A stretch of 64,000 nucleotides of DNA from DATLXU01 sp035575515 (GTDB taxonomy: Bacteria > Acidobacteriota > Blastocatellia > UBA7656): contig DATLXU010000136.1 of the NCBI GenBank assembly GCA_035575515.1, forward strand, positions 62,001 to 126,000. Direction: 5' to 3'. Made by a program: the position numbers and the translations under genes. Of this stretch, positions 61,656 through 64,000 are shown piece by piece. Under the pieces are notes generated by a model, which was given only the letters and a program-made list of their open reading frames with translations, did not search any database and was not told where the DNA came from. How positions within the stretch are numbered: the first letter of the stretch is position 1; every line of letters starts with the position of its first letter.

Positions 61656-64000
61656 CTATTCGTACCGCAGCGCAATCATCGGATCAACGCGGGTTGCGCG
61701 GCGCGCGGGGATGTAACTTGCTACGAGTGCAACGGCGAGCAGCAGCAATGACAGCCCCGCAAAAGTCGCGGGGTCGTTCGCGCCAACGCCGAATAGTAAT
61801 CCTGAGACGGTGCTCGCGAGCAAGCGCGTAAGCACAAAGGCTCCCGCTAATCCCACCGCTGCGCCGATGAGCGTCAGAGCCATTCCCTGTCTGATTACCA
61901 TCCTCATCACATCCCCAGGACCGGCTCCCAGAGCCATTCTTATGCCAATCTCGTGCGTGCGCTGCGTGACCGTATAAGCCATCACTCCGTAAAGTCCAAC
62001 CGCAGCAAGCAACAGCGCCAGCCCGGCGAAGACCGTGACCAGCAGCATCAGGAATCGCTTCTTTGCAAGAAAGTTTGAGACTACCGTTTCCATTGTCATC
62101 ACTCTGAAAACGGGCTGGTCTTTGTCCACCTCGCTGATTGCGTTTCTGATTGAGCGCGCAAGACTCGACGGGTCTGCGCTAGAACGCACAAGCAGATACG
62201 CATCGCGCGAAGGCCGCTGCGCCTGCGGAATGTAGTATTGCTCTTTGGTCTTTCCGTCGGGTCCGTACCGCCTAACCTGCCCGACCACCCCGACTATCTC
62301 TCTCCACTTCAAGTTGTCGCCGTCTGCTTCAAAGTAAGCGGCTATCTGCTTGCCGATGGGACTTTCTCCCGGCCAGTAACGGTCTGCCAGCACTTTATCA
62401 ATGATCGCAACGGGCTTTGATCTGTTCGTATCAGCTTCGGTGAAGTATCTCCCCTCGATGAGCTGTATCTGCATCGTGTTGAAGTATTCGGGCGTGACCA
62501 TGTGGTAATCGCCGTGCGGCGAGCTTTCGCCTTCTGCGGGCGTGTAGCCTTCGATGGCAAAAGACGCGCTTGAGTTATTCCCGCTCATCGGAAGGTTGGT
62601 TCCGAACGCGGCATATTGCACTCCGCCGATTGCTTTGACTTGCTCAAGCGCGCGCGAATAGAAAGAAGCCATCTGCTCAGGCTCACGATAACGCGAGCGC
62701 GGCAGCGATAGCTGCATCGTCAGGACGTTTTCAGGATTGAAGCCCGGATCAACTTCCTGAAGGCGAATGAAGCTCCTGATCAATAGGCCCGCTCCTACGA
62801 GAAGCACAAGCGCAATCGCCACCTCGAAGACGACAAGCGCGCTGCGCAAGCGATTGCGGCGCGGGCCTTCTGTGCCCGTGCGGCCACCTTCTTTGAGGGA
62901 TTCGTTGAGATCGGGCCGCGAGGCGTGCAGTGCGGGCGCGAGGCCGAAGATTATTCCAGTTAGCAGCGATACGGCTATCGTGAAGACCATCGCTTCGGTG
63001 TTGAGACCGATGTTTTTCCAGCCGACAAGGTTATTGCCTATCTCTGGCGGAATGCTCAATATCAGCAGGCGAATTGCGATATAAGCTACGAGCAATCCGA
63101 GCGCGCCTCCCATAATCGAAAGCAGCAGGCTTTCGGTCAACATCTGCCCGATGATCCGCGCGCGCGATGCGCCGAGCACCGTTCGAATAGCTATCTCTTT
63201 CTGGCGGGCAGTTGCGCGGGCAAGCAGAAGATTTGCGACATTTGCGCACGCTATCAGCAGGACGCATCCAACGAATGCAAACGGTATCCAGAGCATCAGC
63301 TTGAAATCGCCGATGAGTTGCTTGCTCAAGGGCACAAGCGAAATCCCCCAGTTCGGTCCATAGAACTCCCCGCGAATCTGGTCGGCAAGCGTGTTCATCT
63401 CATCGCACGCCTGCTCGAAGGTTACGTCCGGTTTCAATCGCGCAACGACGCTCAAGAACTCATTGCCGTGCATCGTCGGAGACACCTGCTCAGGCGTAAA
63501 GGCTATTGGCTTCCACAAGTCGACGGTGTTGAGGAATTGAAAACCGGGAGGCATCACGCCCACGATGTTATAGGTTTGATCGTCGAGGGTGATTGTCTGA
63601 TTGAGGATGTCGTCTCTTCCGCCAAAGAGTCGCTGCCATAATCCGTGACTGAGGATCACGACTTTATCAGCGCCTGGCCGATCTTCGTCCTGCTTGAATG
63701 GTCGGCCAATCGCAGGCTCGACTCCGAGCGTGGAGAAGAAGTTATACGAGATGGACGCGCCCTGAAGCCTTTCCGGCTCGCCAAGACCTGTGACGTTGAC
63801 CTGCCAGCCAGTGCCCGTCGCCACCTGCTCGAATGAGCGCGTCATATCGCGATAGAGGATGTAACTCGGAGGCGAAACGGACGCGTCCGGGAGCTTTAGC
63901 GTCGGGTAATTGTGCCAGATCATCACGAGCCTGTCTGGGTCTTTATAAGGCAGCGAGTGAAGCAGCACGGCGTTTACGACGCTGAAGATTGCGCTGTTGG
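61656..64000 (-). CDS. ADOP-type MacB/FtsX-like ABC permease (5' end cut by window)
   Basis: At least 780 aa of an acidobacterial-type duplicated permease (ADOP). The frame runs past the right edge (NSAIFSVVNAVLL precedes the first in-window ATG/GTG), so the start is outside. A MacB periplasmic core (about 10-240), an FtsX block (LIACANVANLLLARATARQKE), a second periplasmic core and a final FtsX block (GVMAYTVTQRTHEIGIRMAL) end in ARRATRVDPMIALRYE. ADOPs are orphan permeases without an ATPase partner next to them; function is usually unassigned. Confidence 0.92.
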   Translation of the reverse strand, partial: NSAIFSVVNAVLLHSLPYKDPDRLVMIWHNYPTLKLPDASVSPPSYILYRDMTRSFEQVATGTGWQVNVTGLGEPERLQGASISYNFFSTLGVEPAIGRPFKQDEDRPGADKVVILSHGLWQRLFGGRDDILNQTITLDDQTYNIVGVMPPGFQFLNTVDLWKPIAFTPEQVSPTMHGNEFLSVVARLKPDVTFEQACDEMNTLADQIRGEFYGPNWGISLVPLSKQLIGDFKLMLWIPFAFVGCVLLIACANVANLLLARATARQKEIAIRTVLGASRARIIGQMLTESLLLSIMGGALGLLVAYIAIRLLILSIPPEIGNNLVGWKNIGLNTEAMVFTIAVSLLTGIIFGLAPALHASRPDLNESLKEGGRTGTEGPRRNRLRSALVVFEVAIALVLLVGAGLLIRSFIRLQEVDPGFNPENVLTMQLSLPRSRYREPEQMASFYSRALEQVKAIGGVQYAAFGTNLPMSGNNSSASFAIEGYTPAEGESSPHGDYHMVTPEYFNTMQIQLIEGRYFTEADTNRSKPVAIIDKVLADRYWPGESPIGKQIAAYFEADGDNLKWREIVGVVGQVRRYGPDGKTKEQYYIPQAQRPSRDAYLLVRSSADPSSLARSIRNAISEVDKDQPVFRVMTMETVVSNFLAKKRFLMLLVTVFAGLALLLAAVGLYGVMAYTVTQRTHEIGIRMALGAGPGDVMRMVIRQGMALTLIGAAVGLAGAFVLTRLLASTVSGLLFGVGANDPATFAGLSLLLLAVALVASYIPARRATRVDPMIALRYE

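Noticed and set aside
1..64000. tRNA, rRNA or CRISPR loci
   Set aside because: None could be recognised by eye; a covariance-model scan could still find a tRNA that I missed.

Overview
The window looks like a piece of chromosome from an Acidobacteriota bacterium, most likely class Blastocatellia. This rests on protein types seen by eye, not on a search: an ADOP-type MacB/FtsX permease, secreted DUF11/beta-helix giants, tandem phage-collar-like proteins, DUF3857 and DUF3298 proteins, and housekeeping genes mixed with mobile remnants. GC is moderately high. I saw no rRNA, tRNA or CRISPR array.

Layout. 0-5.4 kb: the 3' end of a subtilisin-like protease with a FLLAD hexapeptide repeat, a membrane PAS-GGDEF-EAL protein, ruvA and a DnaC-like ATPase. 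5.4-12.5 kb (minus strand): a TetR - adaptor - RND pump - TolC efflux unit, with a promoter overlapped by a 14-bp perfect palindrome. 12.9-16.7 kb: an accessory island of two paralogous GNATs around a small DUF6916-like protein, a signal-peptide DUF6916-like protein on the other strand, and three tandem phage-tail-collar (MdpB-like) proteins. No other phage gene is present. 16.8-26.1 kb: a beta-helix gene fragment, a decayed IS200-type transposase, and a giant secreted adhesin-like protein (about 2634 aa) with a cadherin-like domain, a beta-helix, a decayed metalloprotease-like segment, DUF11 repeats and an HYR domain.

26-35 kb: CstA carbon-starvation transporter, a Pnkp-like kinase, a secreted TPR protein, an M16 peptidase pair (one catalytic, one not), a 90-bp MITE-like inverted-repeat element next to a DUF3857 remnant, and an intact DUF3857/transglutaminase protein. 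35-44 kb: a 5'-truncated DUF5995 gene, a CHAD protein, an ATP-dependent DNA ligase divergent from a family-4 uracil-DNA glycosylase, a lone receiver domain, a membrane-anchored sulfite-oxidase-like molybdoenzyme followed by MerR and a His-rich secreted protein, and an orphan BchI/ChlI-type AAA ATPase.

44-48.3 kb (minus strand): a four-gene overlapping operon (Gfo/Idh/MocA - ATP-grasp - HAD/methyltransferase fusion - sugar epimerase) that looks like synthesis of a modified sugar or glycan part. 48.5-57.4 kb: a small CxxC protein, an ArsC-like protein, an MBL-fold nuclease, ligA, PotA and PotB without PotC/PotD, a NodU/TobZ-type carbamoyltransferase and a second sugar epimerase. 57.4-64 kb (minus strand): a HDAC-like deacetylase - B12-dependent ribonucleotide reductase - DUF3298 unit, a G-rich inverted repeat, and an ADOP permease cut by the window edge.

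The best candidate for an undescribed system is the GNAT / DUF6916 / triple-collar cluster at 12.9-16.7 kb. The overlapping sugar-modification operon, the FLLAD repeats and the inactivated metalloprotease segment of the giant protein are next.
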